From Plectrocnemia conspersa (Eukaryota; Arthropoda; Insecta; Trichoptera; Polycentropodidae), in contig VTFK01000292.1 in NCBI GenBank assembly GCA_009617715.1, positions 310,001 through 374,000 on the forward strand: DNA of 64,000 bases, written 5' to 3'. Both the position numbers and the translations under genes were made by a program. The notes under the pieces were generated by a model. That model made no database searches. It was not told the origin of the DNA and saw only the letters and a program-made list of their open reading frames with translations. Below are positions 22,551-33,670 of the stretch, piece by piece (position 1 is the stretch's first letter; each line of letters begins with the position of its first letter).

Positions 22551-23400
22551 ATTCTTAATTTTAATTGAAAGCATTTTAAAACTTTAAGCGTGCTTATTAT
22601 AAAGGAAATAATTTATTAATTTGCTTGTAGTTGTTTAAGCAATAAGTTTATATTTATAAATATTATATACATATTTTTAAAATAAATGGCTTTAAAATAT
22701 TAAAATGTTAAGAGCTGTATTGTAGTGAAAATAAACATATTCAGCTTTTGCCACGTTATAAATGTTTAGAGAAACTGTTTCAATTCAACGGAAACGATTT
22801 TTTTATTATTTTCTACGTCAGTTTTCATATAAGAAATGAGGAACACATCTGATGGTGCCAGTCAGATGTATATGGTGGGAATTAATCTCAACAACGGCAA
22901 TAAATGCATATTGGGTATTTTTAAAACAAAATCACTTCAATTTGAAGCTAAAATGAAGAATTTAAAATCCTCTCACTGGCAAAATGGGTGTCTCGAATTA
23001 AAATTTAATCCTTCAGGAGGTCAAGAATCTGTTTAAACACGCTCTACTTTAATAATTATTATGGCGGCTATAAAAATGGAAATTTATGCTTACGTCTGAG
23101 ATTTCTCGCTTCACTTACTCGAAATGATAATTATGAAGAGAAACGTAAAAACTTTCTCACAATGCTGCCGATTATGAAATTGGAAGTTGGATTAGCTACA
23201 ATTAAAAACCGTGGCGTTGAAAACGTTTAATTTAACAGAGAAAATTGTACAAACTTAAGGCATTATTATATATAGGAAAGAAAAAATATGAGTGGCCTAT
23301 TAATGCCGATTATTCACAATTTATTAAGGAGAAAATTAGCGACCTTTTTGCCACAGACACAGATTATCTCGTTTATTTCAAATTAGAAGATCGGTAAACG
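22551..23400 (+). repeat. repeat B, copy 2, with unrecognised coding remnants
   Basis: Seen: an ATG at 22836 opens 66 codons (MRNTSDGASQMYMV... to a TAA at 23036). Further on, two other + frames look like protein: one with RNDNYEEKRKNFLTMLP and LATIKNRGVEN (about 23115-23225), and a last one with KKYEWPINADYSQFIKEKI and TDTDYLVYFKLEDR that stops a few bases before the repeat ends (about 23282-23397). The pieces lie in different frames. Inferred: the shared repeat may be a fragment of a mobile or viral-like element whose 3' end falls at the stop codon. I do not recognise the family. Confidence 0.6.
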
Positions 23401-24699
23401 TAAGCTTAATTGGCAAATAGTGTATTAAGGCAACGACAGGACATTATTTTTATTTTAGATTTTTCCCGTTTTACCCACGTAAATAAGTAAATCATTGGTT
23501 AGAGAAAAAAGCGTTGAAAGCTTTGAAATGTTGCTTAGGATAATTGCAAAACCATATATTATTACTGTTCATATACTTTTTTTTGCAAAGTTTAGTATAT
23601 AGTGTAGTTCTTGATAAATGTTTTGATAGAAGTATTGTTTTAATTGAAGTGAATGAGGTGCATATATATGCGCTTAAATATTATAGTTAAGATGTGATAA
23701 TTTAAAGGTAGAATTAGATATTTTTTGGGGTTCGTCAATTGAACCATCCTATTTTCCATAATTTGATAGTGTTTAGCGTTTTAATCGTTTAATAAAAAAT
23801 AGTTTTTTTCATTAAAATGGAAATTTTTTTAACAGCTTGAATCACATAACCACAAATTTATTTTTTCTTTAATTGTATAAATTAATTAATAGTGGAACTT
23901 ATAGTTTATGTATCTGTTATCATATATTAATATGTTTTCAATTTTTTGTCGTATGAAAAATGGTCGAAACTATTAATGCCGCTAACAATTATTATATATT
24001 TCCCGTTTCTTGTGTTTATTGGTTTAAGATACTATCACTAATTGTCTACTAAAATGCTGTTTTATATTTACATATATAGTTCACATTAATTTCAACGTGA
24101 AAACTAAGTGATTAAGTTCTTGAAAGAAATAAAATTATTGTTTAAAAATTAGTGCTACAATGTGTAAAGCTTTGCGTTTTTAGTATTCGTCAAAAAATGA
24201 TAATGTAAAATTATCAACTATAACAAAAACCTATTTACAACAATAAATGACAAATATTGCTTTGATAAAAAATTTGTTTATACAAAAAAATAGTGTGCAT
24301 TTTTGGTAACGATTTTTCTACAAAAAATACATTTTTTACAAAAAAAAATCATAATTATCAATTTAAGCGAATAATTTCACTGGATATTTTAACAAAAATA
24401 TATCTAATAATATAAAAAAACAATGTCTAAAACTGCAATTATAAAGAAATATTCCATGTGAAACAAGATATTTTATATTTTTTTAAAAAGTGGAAAATTA
24501 TTATAAATACGTATATAACGGATTTACACAAAGAAAAACAAGATTTTCTTTAAACCCTTTTATTAAAAAAAAATTAAACAAAAGCTGTAGAGAAAATTAT
24601 GTAACTTGATCTTTCAATAACAATTTCGACACAATATAGCTGTTCATTATTTTATTTATTAAAATTTACGGATTTAATATATTTTTTTAAACGAAACTC
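23401..24699. other. AT-rich stretch, no gene
   Basis: Long A/T runs. No frame, repeat or RNA signal that I can support. Confidence 0.4.
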
Positions 24700-25250
24700 A
24701 ATCGATCCAATCATTGTGGAAAAGGGTTAAAGGTTTAAATACCCCGCATTAAAAAGGAAACTCAAACACGCGTTAAAACGTTGACTTCATTAAAAATCTG
24801 CGAACCAGGGTCGGATGCGTCGTGGAACTGAAACATAATTGATACGTTGTGGCCCGCGGGCGAAGCGGTTCTAAGGGTCGTTACGCAACCACCGTATGTT
24901 TACCCAGCGGTCAGCTCTTTAATTATTTTCCCAGGTTGTTGATCAGTGCTAACATAAAACAGCTACAAATACGAGTTCATTGAAAAGCGTCTTATGCTGG
25001 ATTAGTGGTCCCAAAAATAAAATGTTGTTTTATATTTTTGTAATTATTATTATATCCGAAAAATGTCATTATGTAATAAGAGAAACGTATGGTGTCATTA
25101 ATTTGAATGTGTATTATTACTGTCATTTAGTGCTTTGATAAGTTTTAGAAGCGTTATGCGGAAAGCGCAAACGTTAAAGTTTCCTAACATAATGCGACAA
25201 ATCTGTGATCACACGTCGCGTTAATTTAACGAGGTCTGCAGCGTTAAAAA
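24700..25250. promoter_or_regulatory. GC-richer non-coding island
   Basis: The block includes gtggcccgcgggcgaagcgg and gggtcgttacgcaacc. On the minus strand an acceptor-like atcaattatgtttcag (near 24834) precedes a 21-codon open stretch, but no donor closes it, so no exon is called. Possibly regulatory. Confidence 0.25.
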
Positions 25251-26240
25251 AACTAGGTAGATGGAAAATAAAACCGGATAGAAAGTTTAACCTGCTAGAT
25301 TGTGAAAAGCTCTTTAGTTTATAGTAAAGTCGTGCTTAACGCCGAGTGGGCCAGTTCAAAAGTAGGAAAAATCCTTTAAGGCATAAAATAAGCAAATAAA
25401 AGTAAGACAAAAAATCTCTTTTAAAAGTATGCAAACCAAACTAAATTTTCAGAAGACAGTTATTTTTAGAGAATATATGTAGTATATAAAAATTTTCAAC
25501 AAAGCGAGTGTGTATTTTTTCAATTAAATTTTGAGCGAGCTAAATTATAAGCTCTCAAAAGATACGTTTTCAACTTAGTAATTTAATATGATTTAATGTA
25601 CGAGACGTTATTCACGGCTTTAATTTTTAATGTCATGAATATACGAAAGATATTTGTAATGTGAGGATACAGAGATACAAAACGTATTTTTTTATTCTAA
25701 TAACAACACCTCTACTGCGGTAGTGAGTGTGTCTTTAAAACAGCAGTGGCAATTTGAGATTGATTAAGTGATCTATTTCTTCGAAGGGAAAAGAAAAAAT
25801 GCTAGCAAAAGTATCGGTCAAAAAAGTAGACGAACTTCATTAAAAAGAATGGGCTTATTTTGATAAAAGTCAATCTCATAATATAAAGCTATATAACTAT
25901 TTTCTAAACTTCATATATTTAATTTACGACTATACCTCATAAAAAAATCAACTTTATAAACTATCGTGTTAAATTCGCAAACAAACAAAATGTGTTTGAT
26001 ATTCTTATCAATTTTTTAAATGAAAATCCTGTAGCATCAAATTAAAATTTGATATCTCTGTAAACATATTCAGTATAATAGTACAAAGTTATTACATACA
26101 TAAAACTAAGGTTTCACAAAAGTGGAAATGTATATATTGCAATTGCTCATATAACAATATATTACATTTCAGTTTTTTTACTAGATACATTTGCTATGTG
26201 AGACGTAAAACGGATGTAAAGTGCTCGCGTTACATTTTAC
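25251..26240. other. AT-rich stretch, no gene
   Basis: Nothing supported beyond scattered moderately complex patches (about 25320-25380). Confidence 0.35.
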
Positions 26241-26251
26241 GTGTCACTTAC

Positions 26252-26352
26252 ATACCACATAGTAGAAAGAGCACACCGGGCCAAAACTTTTTTCGTACAT
26301 TGGAAAACGTCCAGCCAGAAACTAGTTCAGAGTTTGTTTTTCCACTACACAT
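26252..26352 (-). CDS. possible first coding exon of an unknown gene (minus strand)
   Basis: Seen: on the minus strand an ATG at 26352-26350 (cttgccATGt) opens 33 codons and reaches a consensus donor (gtaagt at 26251-26246) with 2 nt of the next codon. The peptide ends KKFWPGVLFLLCG, a basic-then-hydrophobic run like the start of a signal peptide or signal anchor, and an in-frame TAA lies about 40 nt upstream. Inferred: if real, it begins a secreted or membrane protein transcribed leftward, the same direction as the receptor exon at 432-570. It is unlikely to be that receptor's first exon, because the many exons needed between the two are not visible. Chance is a real alternative; the overlapping + frame at 26198-26389 has no support either. 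Confidence 0.25.
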
Positions 26353-26399
26353 GGCAAGCGTTTTCGATCGCGAGTGCTTGAAAGTTTAATTGGGTAAAA

Positions 26400-27350
26400 G
26401 GATTATTAAAATCTAAATAGATTAAACTGTTGAAACAAATAGTGATACTATTGTAAAAAACACTTAACTTGTCACTGTTTAAATTTAAGATGGAAAATAT
26501 CACTTTTATTAGAAAAGTAAAAAAGGTCTCTCAGAAATCAGTTCATTTTTATTAATAAGAAAATTCCTACAAATTATGCTGGTTAATGATTCCCTCGTAT
26601 CGCATCGACAAGTGTACTTGGTAAAGAACTTTTTCGAGCTGTAGGGTATATACACAATCTGGTTTTGTACCCAAGTATAGTTGCATGTACCGCTTGCAAC
26701 AAATAAACATAGAAATCCGACAAATTAACGATTTGTTAAATAGCATTAATTTGTTCTCATTTATGGAAACATTGTTTTCTAGGTACAATTGTATATTATT
26801 TAATCAAATTGTTTAATAATTTTAATAATTTGTGTAGGGTGCATGGGCTGTTATGCTCTGTATATGTATTAAAAAACAAAAAAAATAAATAAATACAGAA
26901 AACCAAAACACACATTATTGAACAAATTCATGGACCACAAAATTCGATATTGATTTTTGTGCTTTTTATAAAAAGTTAATAGCGAAACTTATTTTACGTT
27001 ACACCTAATATTTCGCAGCTTTTCATGTGGTTATACACGTGGCGCCATTTTTAAGCTACAGTGATTTTACAGATTTCTGGATTTAACACATACTATATTT
27101 TAAGATTAGACTCGTGAATATGTACACATATAAGCGCAAACTCAGTTGATTTTACGAGTGGATTCGGCTGCGGTATCACTGTCGTTAGACGGCGGGTATC
27201 AAGTAGTTAATTTTCACATTCCGCGACTTTGAGTGCCGCATTCGTAGATAATTTTGCTTACACGATATAAGTTATTAAGCCCTGTGCGTGTCTATTAATA
27301 GCATGGTATAACGTGTAAAACAAAGTTTACGAGCGGCCAGGATTATTAAA
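26400..27350. other. AT-rich, then moderately complex non-coding DNA
   Basis: From about 27000 the sequence becomes less AT-rich (cacgtggcgccattttt, ggattcggctgcggtatc). It looks like the flank of the duplicated block at 27351. The 73-codon minus frame at 26567-26788 shows no recognisable domain. Confidence 0.3.
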
Positions 27351-27630
27351 ACAAGTTGACGGTAATTTGATAAGACCGCGTGTTTATGATCATTTATCTG
27401 ATAATGTGTGTATGTGTGTGGAAAGCGCATTTTGGCTTTCTAAAGATAATTAAGAGGAACAGTGCGGGATGGGTTATGGCTATGAAGCCATAGTGGCCGG
27501 TGTACCGCACAAGATTACACCACGAGCACCTGGCGAAACGACCCTTTGCGCCATTAGCATGGCTTTTCGGGGTTTTCGCACACGACCCTCGTGATGCTGT
27601 GATAGCCGTGTCAAGATGAAAAAAAATGTA
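27351..27630 (+). repeat. duplicated GC-rich block, copy 1
   Basis: Shares ttgacggtaatttgataaga with 28433, and a long stretch from about 27505 to 27615 with 28706-28822: attagcatggctttt, ggggttttcg, acacgaccctcgtgatgct, and a gtcaag end. An internal ggtgta/tacacc hairpin lies at about 27499-27522. The copies are about 1.1-1.2 kb apart with a decayed reverse transcriptase between them. Confidence 0.6.
27469..27594 (+). CDS. unrecognised small ORF, 41 codons, in GC-rich repeat block
   Basis: An ATG in context gggATGG opens MGYGYEAIVAGVPHKITPRA, continues through GETTLCAISMAFRGF and stops at TGA. Base and codon use are far less AT-biased than the surroundings. The second copy of the block (28690-28830) does not keep this frame; there a different frame reads VFVHDPRDALMAESR. 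That suggests the block is conserved as DNA or RNA rather than as this peptide. No family is known to me. Confidence 0.15.
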   Translation: MGYGYEAIVAGVPHKITPRAPGETTLCAISMAFRGFRTRPS

Positions 27631-27853
27631 TATGTAAAATCAGTATTTTAAGAACTATGTCACGCTGTTTTGTATATTTTGAAAATGATATCATCACGGA
27701 CATTAACAACGTATCTATAGTTGCATACATATATACACTTATTTACCTTACAACAGATTTAACTATATACATGCGGACTATTTTATTTGTGTAAATGGTA
27801 ATAGCGGAGAAAAATAATTATAACCATCAATGAAATATATCATTTCTCACAAA

Positions 27854-28180
27854 CTCTGATTTTAAAAAGGCATTTGATTAAGTCAATCATGATTTACTCA
27901 TTAAAAAACGATCCAATTTAGAATTACTTAATTGACAGATATCAGTTTGTCAGGTGTAAAAACACATTGTTAGAAGTAGTGGAGTACCGCAAGGAGCTAA
28001 CTTGGGTCCTTTGCTGTTTATATTGTTCAATAATGACATAGAGACAGCAATGAAACATTTTTTTATTATATACAAACGACTTGAAAATTAAAACGACAGT
28101 TGTCGAACGGACAGTGTCTGAAACTTTTGAAAAGCTTGCCAAAAATCGATACTATCAATTATGCTATAGAGCTTCTACAG
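27854..28180 (+). pseudogene. decayed non-LTR retrotransposon reverse transcriptase
   Basis: In + frames with stops: SDFKKAFD, a stop, then VNHDLLIKK (palm motif A region); then RSSGVPQGANLGPLLFILF and NDIETA (the SGVPQG...LGPLLF motif); then remnants to about 28180. Known: these are motifs of the RT domain in Jockey/CR1-type LINEs. The catalytic Y/FADD that should follow is lost in a frameshifted region. Only a few hundred bases of RT survive. It sits between the two copies of the duplicated GC-rich block. Confidence 0.75.
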
Positions 28181-28424
28181 AATCATTGTGAGGAAAGAAA
28201 CATAATGTAGGGTTATGTAGATGTACGCGGTTGATATGAAAAGGTGATGCTTATTAAAATTTTACTAAGAATAAAATGTAAATCAAAAGCTAAAAATATA
28301 ATTTTCGCAAAAAAACGATATTTCTTGTGTTTTGCTAATTATGGTTTTAGTTTTTCGATGATGATAGGTAGCTTACTTTTTTCAATTAGTTATTTGAGTT
28401 TATATGCAAATTAAGGTCCTATAT

Positions 28425-28835
28425 TTTTTTTGGTTGACGGTAATTTGATAAGAGCGCAATTTTGAAATAAAATGCCGTCATATAGACACAACACGATTAA
28501 ATTGTATTTTGATTAAGACAACGGTTAAATCAGGATATTTATGATCAGCAATTATAAAATAAATATGTGCCATTGAATTCAATTTATTTAAGATAGAGAA
28601 AAACACGATCTAAGATACATACACAATCTACAAAATTTTCTTCAATGGCAGCAAGTTACTTTCCATACTACTAGAGTGGTTGTACAGAGTATACTTTGAT
28701 GTTGTGTCAATTGCGAGACTCACAAGATTAAACAATGAGCACCTGACTAAACGACTCTTGACGCTATTAGCATGGCTTTCAGGGTTTTCGTACACGACCC
28801 TCGTGATGCTCTGATGGCCGAGTCAAGGTAAAAAC
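28425..28835 (+). repeat. duplicated GC-rich block, copy 2
   Basis: Diverged counterpart of 27351-27630. The shared start ttgacggtaatttgataaga and the shared end are separated by about 120 bp more than in copy 1. Near the end a frame reads VFVHDPRDALMAESR and runs into gtaaaa. Whether the block is a mobile-element end, a promoter or something else cannot be told from two copies. Confidence 0.55.
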
Positions 28836-29130
28836 GTAACCTATTATACGCGCATTACGCATATAAATAAATAATTACGAGTTCCGTAAAGCAATATAAA
28901 GTAATGTTTGTCGTTCGTTCTCTATTTCAACCCCCTTTGTATAAAACAATAACTACCCTTTGTTCCTGAAACTTTTTCGAGTCTTTCGCAGTGTAATTTA
29001 AAAAAATACTTTTACAAAATACGTTCGTATATATACATACGTGTATGAATATTTATGCCCGTATGCGAATTTCATAAGGTTTATACGCGAAAAATATATT
29101 TGTGCACGCTCGTTTTATAAGATGTTTCAG
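28836..29130. other. spacer before exon-like block
   Basis: AT-rich with some complex sequence; no separate feature. Confidence 0.3.
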
Positions 29131-29238
29131 GTGTACGACGCCGACATGCGGCGTATATTGAAAATTGCCGAAGCCAAAGTCACGTCTGAGCTAAAATGTT
29201 TTATTGGTCCGTTTACGTACAACTATCAATCACTTGAT
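29131..29238 (+). CDS. possible internal coding exon of an unknown gene
   Basis: Seen: acceptor ttataagatgtttcag, then 108 nt open in a single frame (36 whole codons), then a perfect gtaagt donor at 29239. Residues include YDADMRRILKIAEAKVTSEL, then a hydrophobic/aromatic part ending YNYQSLD. The block is clearly GC-richer than its flanks (for example gtgtacgacgccgacatgcggcg). The other + frames are closed. The frame also extends upstream of the acceptor to 29041, which weakens the exon argument. No family recognised, and no neighbouring exon can be joined in phase. Confidence 0.28.
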
Positions 29239-29870
29239 GTAAGTTTTTAAAAATGACATGACATTTAAGATTAACGTTTTAGTTTCATGTATTTAACATA
29301 GTCAAAATTTATTGCAAATGGTCATCTGCAAATGCGAACTTAAATTTGATGTACTTGATCGTTAAAAATGTTACATGTCGAGAATTCTGTTCGTTTATTT
29401 TCTAGGAATTTGCCTTTTGCAGTTTAGTTACTTCCAATTAGAGATAAAGTAAAAGTTTCACAATTTCACAGTAAATCGAATTTAAAAAAATATTAATGTA
29501 TTCTGCACGTGCATCAAGATAAAAAACACGCTGCTAGAACTGCAGCTCGAGTTCAAAAAATATATCCGCCGTAAAGGTTTGTGGGAATAGCGATTTAATT
29601 TATTTTTAAATTTTATTCAAGTAAACTTTAACCCGTTCTGCACATATTTTTACTACCATCGGATGTGACACATTTTAGTCGATTTCATTTTATAAACGTT
29701 TTCTCAACTTTATTAAAAATTTTTTGGCGTATTTTTTTTATTTTTTTAAAAATTAAATTAAATTTTTTCGTGTTCAATGCAGACTATTCATAAAAGATAA
29801 TTACTTAGTCGCTGCAAACATAGTATTTACTCCTTGAATAAACAGCAGCAACTAAGAAGCATCTGTAAGA
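29239..29870. other. AT-rich stretch, no gene
   Basis: Nothing recognised. Confidence 0.35.
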
Positions 29871-29872
29871 CA

Positions 29873-29945
29873 AGCGGTTCCTAATGTATACGCCGCGGCG
29901 CACTGGGGAGCCGCGGTTTCCATAAAGGGCCACCGCTATTACGAA
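29873..29945 (+). mobile_element. hAT-like terminal fragment
   Basis: aagcggttcctaatgtatac followed by gccgcggcgcactggggagc and cgcggtttcc has the shape of hAT ends, where a CAGnGGTTC-type terminus runs into a GC-rich GCGGCGCACT palindrome-like stretch. The first bases are imperfect and no partner end was seen. Confidence 0.35.
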
Positions 29946-30408
29946 ATTTTCATAGGTTTATAATTTTAATTTTAAATTCAATGTTGTACAAAATAGTTGT
30001 TTGCATAAGCCTCTAAAAACGGTGTCTTACTGTTATCATTTTTACTTAACCTTTTAATTAAATCAAATATTTGCTATTTCGCAAAGTGCACTTGTAATAA
30101 TTTGACGTTGCATTCAATAGGAAAACTTTAATTTAGCAAGTTGAAAAAGCTTAGAAAGCACATGGAGAAGACAAAAAAATCTTTCTGAATTATTTTCTTT
30201 GCTAATAAATAGGCCATTGATGTTAATTACAACATCTTTAACACTGTTCTCACTGAAAAGCTGATAGATTAAAATCAGACTGCAAGAAGCATACATAGCT
30301 TTAATAATTTACCATTAGTAAATGGCCTTATTTTATTAGTTAATAAATCAGCTACTCATGAACTCATTTTAATTACAGCTTCATTTTTATTATTTTATTT
30401 TTGCTAAA
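29946..30408. other. AT-rich stretch, no gene
   Basis: A 60-codon minus frame at 30114-30296 has no recognisable motif and no splice sites. Confidence 0.3.
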
Positions 30409-30845
30409 AAAATGCGTTGTGATAAAAAAATCCGTTTTACAATTTTCTGTAAGTGTCGAATGCTTAGTCTGGTAATGACGAAGTATATTGTATTCTTAAA
30501 ATACAGTTATATTAAAATGCCATTGCACAATAAAAAAAATATTTTGTTATCTAATTATATAAAATATTTTACACTCCACTTTGCTATAAAAGCACGACAT
30601 TCAAAAACCACTACTTGATGATTGAAATTAAAATGATGAAAAATATGCGTTGTGATAGAAAATTCCTTTTTAAACTTTTCTTTCTTTTCTAGGTTGTGAA
30701 CATCGTGTCAAGTGCTTATTCTGGCAATGTCGACATATATTGTATTCTTTAGTACAGATATAATGTCAACGCTCAATAAATATTTTATTGATAATAAAAT
30801 ATTTTACATTCCACTCGGTTTTAAAAGCACGACAATCGAAAACAT
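30409..30845 (+). repeat. diverged tandem pair, period about 234 bp
   Basis: Units at about 30409-30611 and 30643-30845 both start atatgcgttgtgata or aaatgcgttgtgata, share tgcttagtctggtaatg / tgcttattctggcaatg, atattgtattctt, aaaatattttaca.tccact, and end taaaagcacgaca.tc.aaaac. The open frames in each unit (68 and 67 codons) do not align as protein, so the repeat is treated as non-coding. Confidence 0.65.
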
Positions 30846-32055
30846 TAGTTTCTTATTTTTTGTCTTTGACAATGACAAAACGAATATGTTTCATGATGTC
30901 ACAATGACACGATAAGAATTAAAAATAGCTGTATATACAATACATATGAAAAATATGCACTAGCAAATGGAAATATTTTATTAAAAACATAGCTTCTGGT
31001 CAAATGTTTAAGAATATGTTATAGCTGAGAAAAAAAAGCAGATGAATCCGGTTATAAATGTTAGTTTATATAGATGCACAAAATAAAATAACTATATCTA
31101 ACTTTCATTTCGCTCAGCTAGTCGTTTCTAAAAAATCAGAAGGGTTGTCACCCATACTTAATATGGAATCGTCATCCATGCGATGTGTATCCAACGAAAT
31201 ATGAAACGTGTTTTTCAATGGGAATATGTGTCATATTTTTTGTAATTACATTAGATACATTAAAAAGTATATAGTTTTATGGCACATTCAACGTCAAACG
31301 TATCCTTGGCTCACAGGCTGATGTGAAAAGGCGTTTAATTAAAAGGGTACAGTGCGCACATACGTTAAACTTCATCTTTAACGGTCTCATTTCGCAAAGT
31401 TACACTTTGTGTGCGGCGTTCGCGCACAAATTTACAAATAAACACATAAATTGGCCAAACTGCGACCGTTACGCGGCGATAAACGGTTAACGGGTCACTT
31501 TACAGAGTCGCGACTCAATCGGATTGAAATTAATTTAACGCTTGGGGCACAATTTTCGAGCATGTTTTGCAGCTTTACGATCGTATCCGAAAAGGGACAT
31601 TTTTCTCTCTCTCTTTCTCCTATAGAATTGGTCGTAAAGCCCAAAGACGATGAGAAAATGGTAAGTGATATAAACACACAGGCTGTTCAAAAGGTAGCCG
31701 AACTTTTAAAATAAAAATGTCTGAGCGACGTTCGGTTTGGTTTGCTATGGTGTTTAAAATATTCTTCGCTGACAATTCTAAACTAAATATATTTTAAAAC
31801 AATATTTTTTTAAATTTAATTTTTGAATCCATTATGGTTCTTTAACTTAATAAAAAAAATTCTCCACCTCTTCCTGACTGACTATTAGAGATGGAGGTAT
31901 CGTGCAAAAATACAAATATCTGCTCTCCCATAGCACCATCAAAAGCAAGTGATCATCAACCTTGATGTGTTCAGGTCTCCGAAACTGTAATGTTCTGATC
32001 AATATTTTATACATTAGTATTTTGATGAGACGAGATAAAATCATTGATGTTACTG
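30846..32055. other. mixed stretch; GC-richer patch 31380-31700
   Basis: The patch holds a very strong acceptor (polypyrimidine tract ending ctcctatag, 31625) and a gtaagt donor at 31661 enclosing only 35 nt. An 87-codon + frame runs through and includes the polypyrimidine tract as SLSLSP, so it is not a gene as it stands. The rest is AT-rich. Confidence 0.3.
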
Positions 32056-32057
32056 TG

Positions 32058-32140
32058 GTATCAGATCAAAGCTGATACTATTCGTATTTCTATCTCATCA
32101 TTGGGATCATTAGAGCTGTATCAAGTACTGAGATACAGCT
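32058..32140. repeat. two adjacent short perfect hairpins
   Basis: gtatcag (32058-32064) pairs with ctgatac (32072-32078). agctgtatc (32114-32122) pairs with gatacagct (32132-32140). Both stems contain the word gtatc/gatac, which also recurs singly nearby. Possibly subterminal repeats of an unrecognised transposon. Confidence 0.5.
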
Positions 32141-33670
32141 ATCGATACATTCAAAAGTGTGCTCATTTATTTTAATGATACCAGAATATTCTTTCCCTCA
32201 GATTAAAATTAATAAATATTTTTTTGGCAGATGACTCAAGAGCATTGAAATACTATCTTGCTACTGTATCTATTGAAAAAAATATATCAAAAATAAATTA
32301 GTTCATTATATGCGGCGAAATATTTTCGGCAAATAATTTGCCTAGATTAAGTTATCCATATTCTTTGCAAATAAAATACCGTTTGCAGCATTATGATATA
32401 ATCATTGATTTTTGGGCTGTACCGTTCTGTGATTTTCGAGATACTTCAATTCACAAGCAGCGTATTAATTAAACTCTGTTTTAAACTTGAGAAAAATGTT
32501 TCAAGATACTCATGAATTCGCAAAACAAATCAATGGACTTTGTAGACGAGGAATTTATTTTAAAGATCATCTTAAATAAGTTGTAAATTAAAAACAAAAG
32601 TAAAAGTTCAAAATATTTTGAACAATCGTTAGGGAATCATATAGAGTTTTAATTTTCCTATTTTAAATTTTTATATAGTAAAAAAAAAATATTTAAAAAA
32701 CACAGGAGTTTTGCAAAGTCGACACGCCTATTTTTCACTGCATCAATATCCATAACATTTTTATGGCTTATGGTCGATTTGGAAAAAGCTTCGTTAAACG
32801 GAAACAATTTTACCCTTCATTGCGAAGAACAAACAAAATTTTGCACAGACGAAAAATCATTCCATTAACTGGCTGCGTAATTTTAGAGCTCAAACGTTTA
32901 ACAACGCATAACAATAATCGATTGAAATAATACTGAATTGCTTTCAGATAAAAGTTATTCGCTTATCTGGAAACTAATGTATATAGTTTATATTCAAAAA
33001 ATTATATTTTTGCAATAACAAAGAAACAAAGATCCACTTAGGACTGAAAACATTTATATTGATAATATTGATCAATTTGTCAATTATGTTACGGATTAAA
33101 GCAATATTTATTTAACAGAGATATTATTGTAACGTTATTGTTATAGTTCGAGAACTACAATAATAGATAAGTAGTATATGATAGTTTAATTAAATTATGC
33201 AATATTATTGGCCGAGTATAATAATATATCTTGTAATATATACTACATAAGTATAAACAATCGAGCAATTTAGTATAGCTACTTAACCAATGAATCTGTA
33301 AGTTAATCTCTTGAATAGATTTAACTTTATTTAGATTTTGAAGTATACAGTTGAAACAAGTAATAAATGCAGTATTTAATAAACGGTAATTAAGACATGA
33401 AAATTATTTAAGCCAAAAATATTTCTTAACCAGAGTAAAACCTTCAAATATAAAATTTGGACCCTTGGTGAGCTTTCAGATCTAGATAATAAAATAAAAT
33501 ATAATTCAAAAGGTTTTTTTTATTTATTTAAAATTAATAAATAAATTAACCGCATTTGCATATTAATTAAAAATTAAATTAAAGTAGTATGTTTATTTCT
33601 ATATTTCACTAAAAGATAATTTAAAATGCATCAAAAAAAGGTGTTTTTATATAAGCTTTTCAGCCAAATA
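32141..33670. other. AT-rich stretch, no gene
   Basis: A moderately complex segment at about 32700-32900 shows no open frame or motif. Confidence 0.35.

Noticed and set aside
24800..24850. Minus-strand acceptor followed by a 21-codon open stretch
   Set aside because: No donor before the stop codon, so it cannot be an internal exon.
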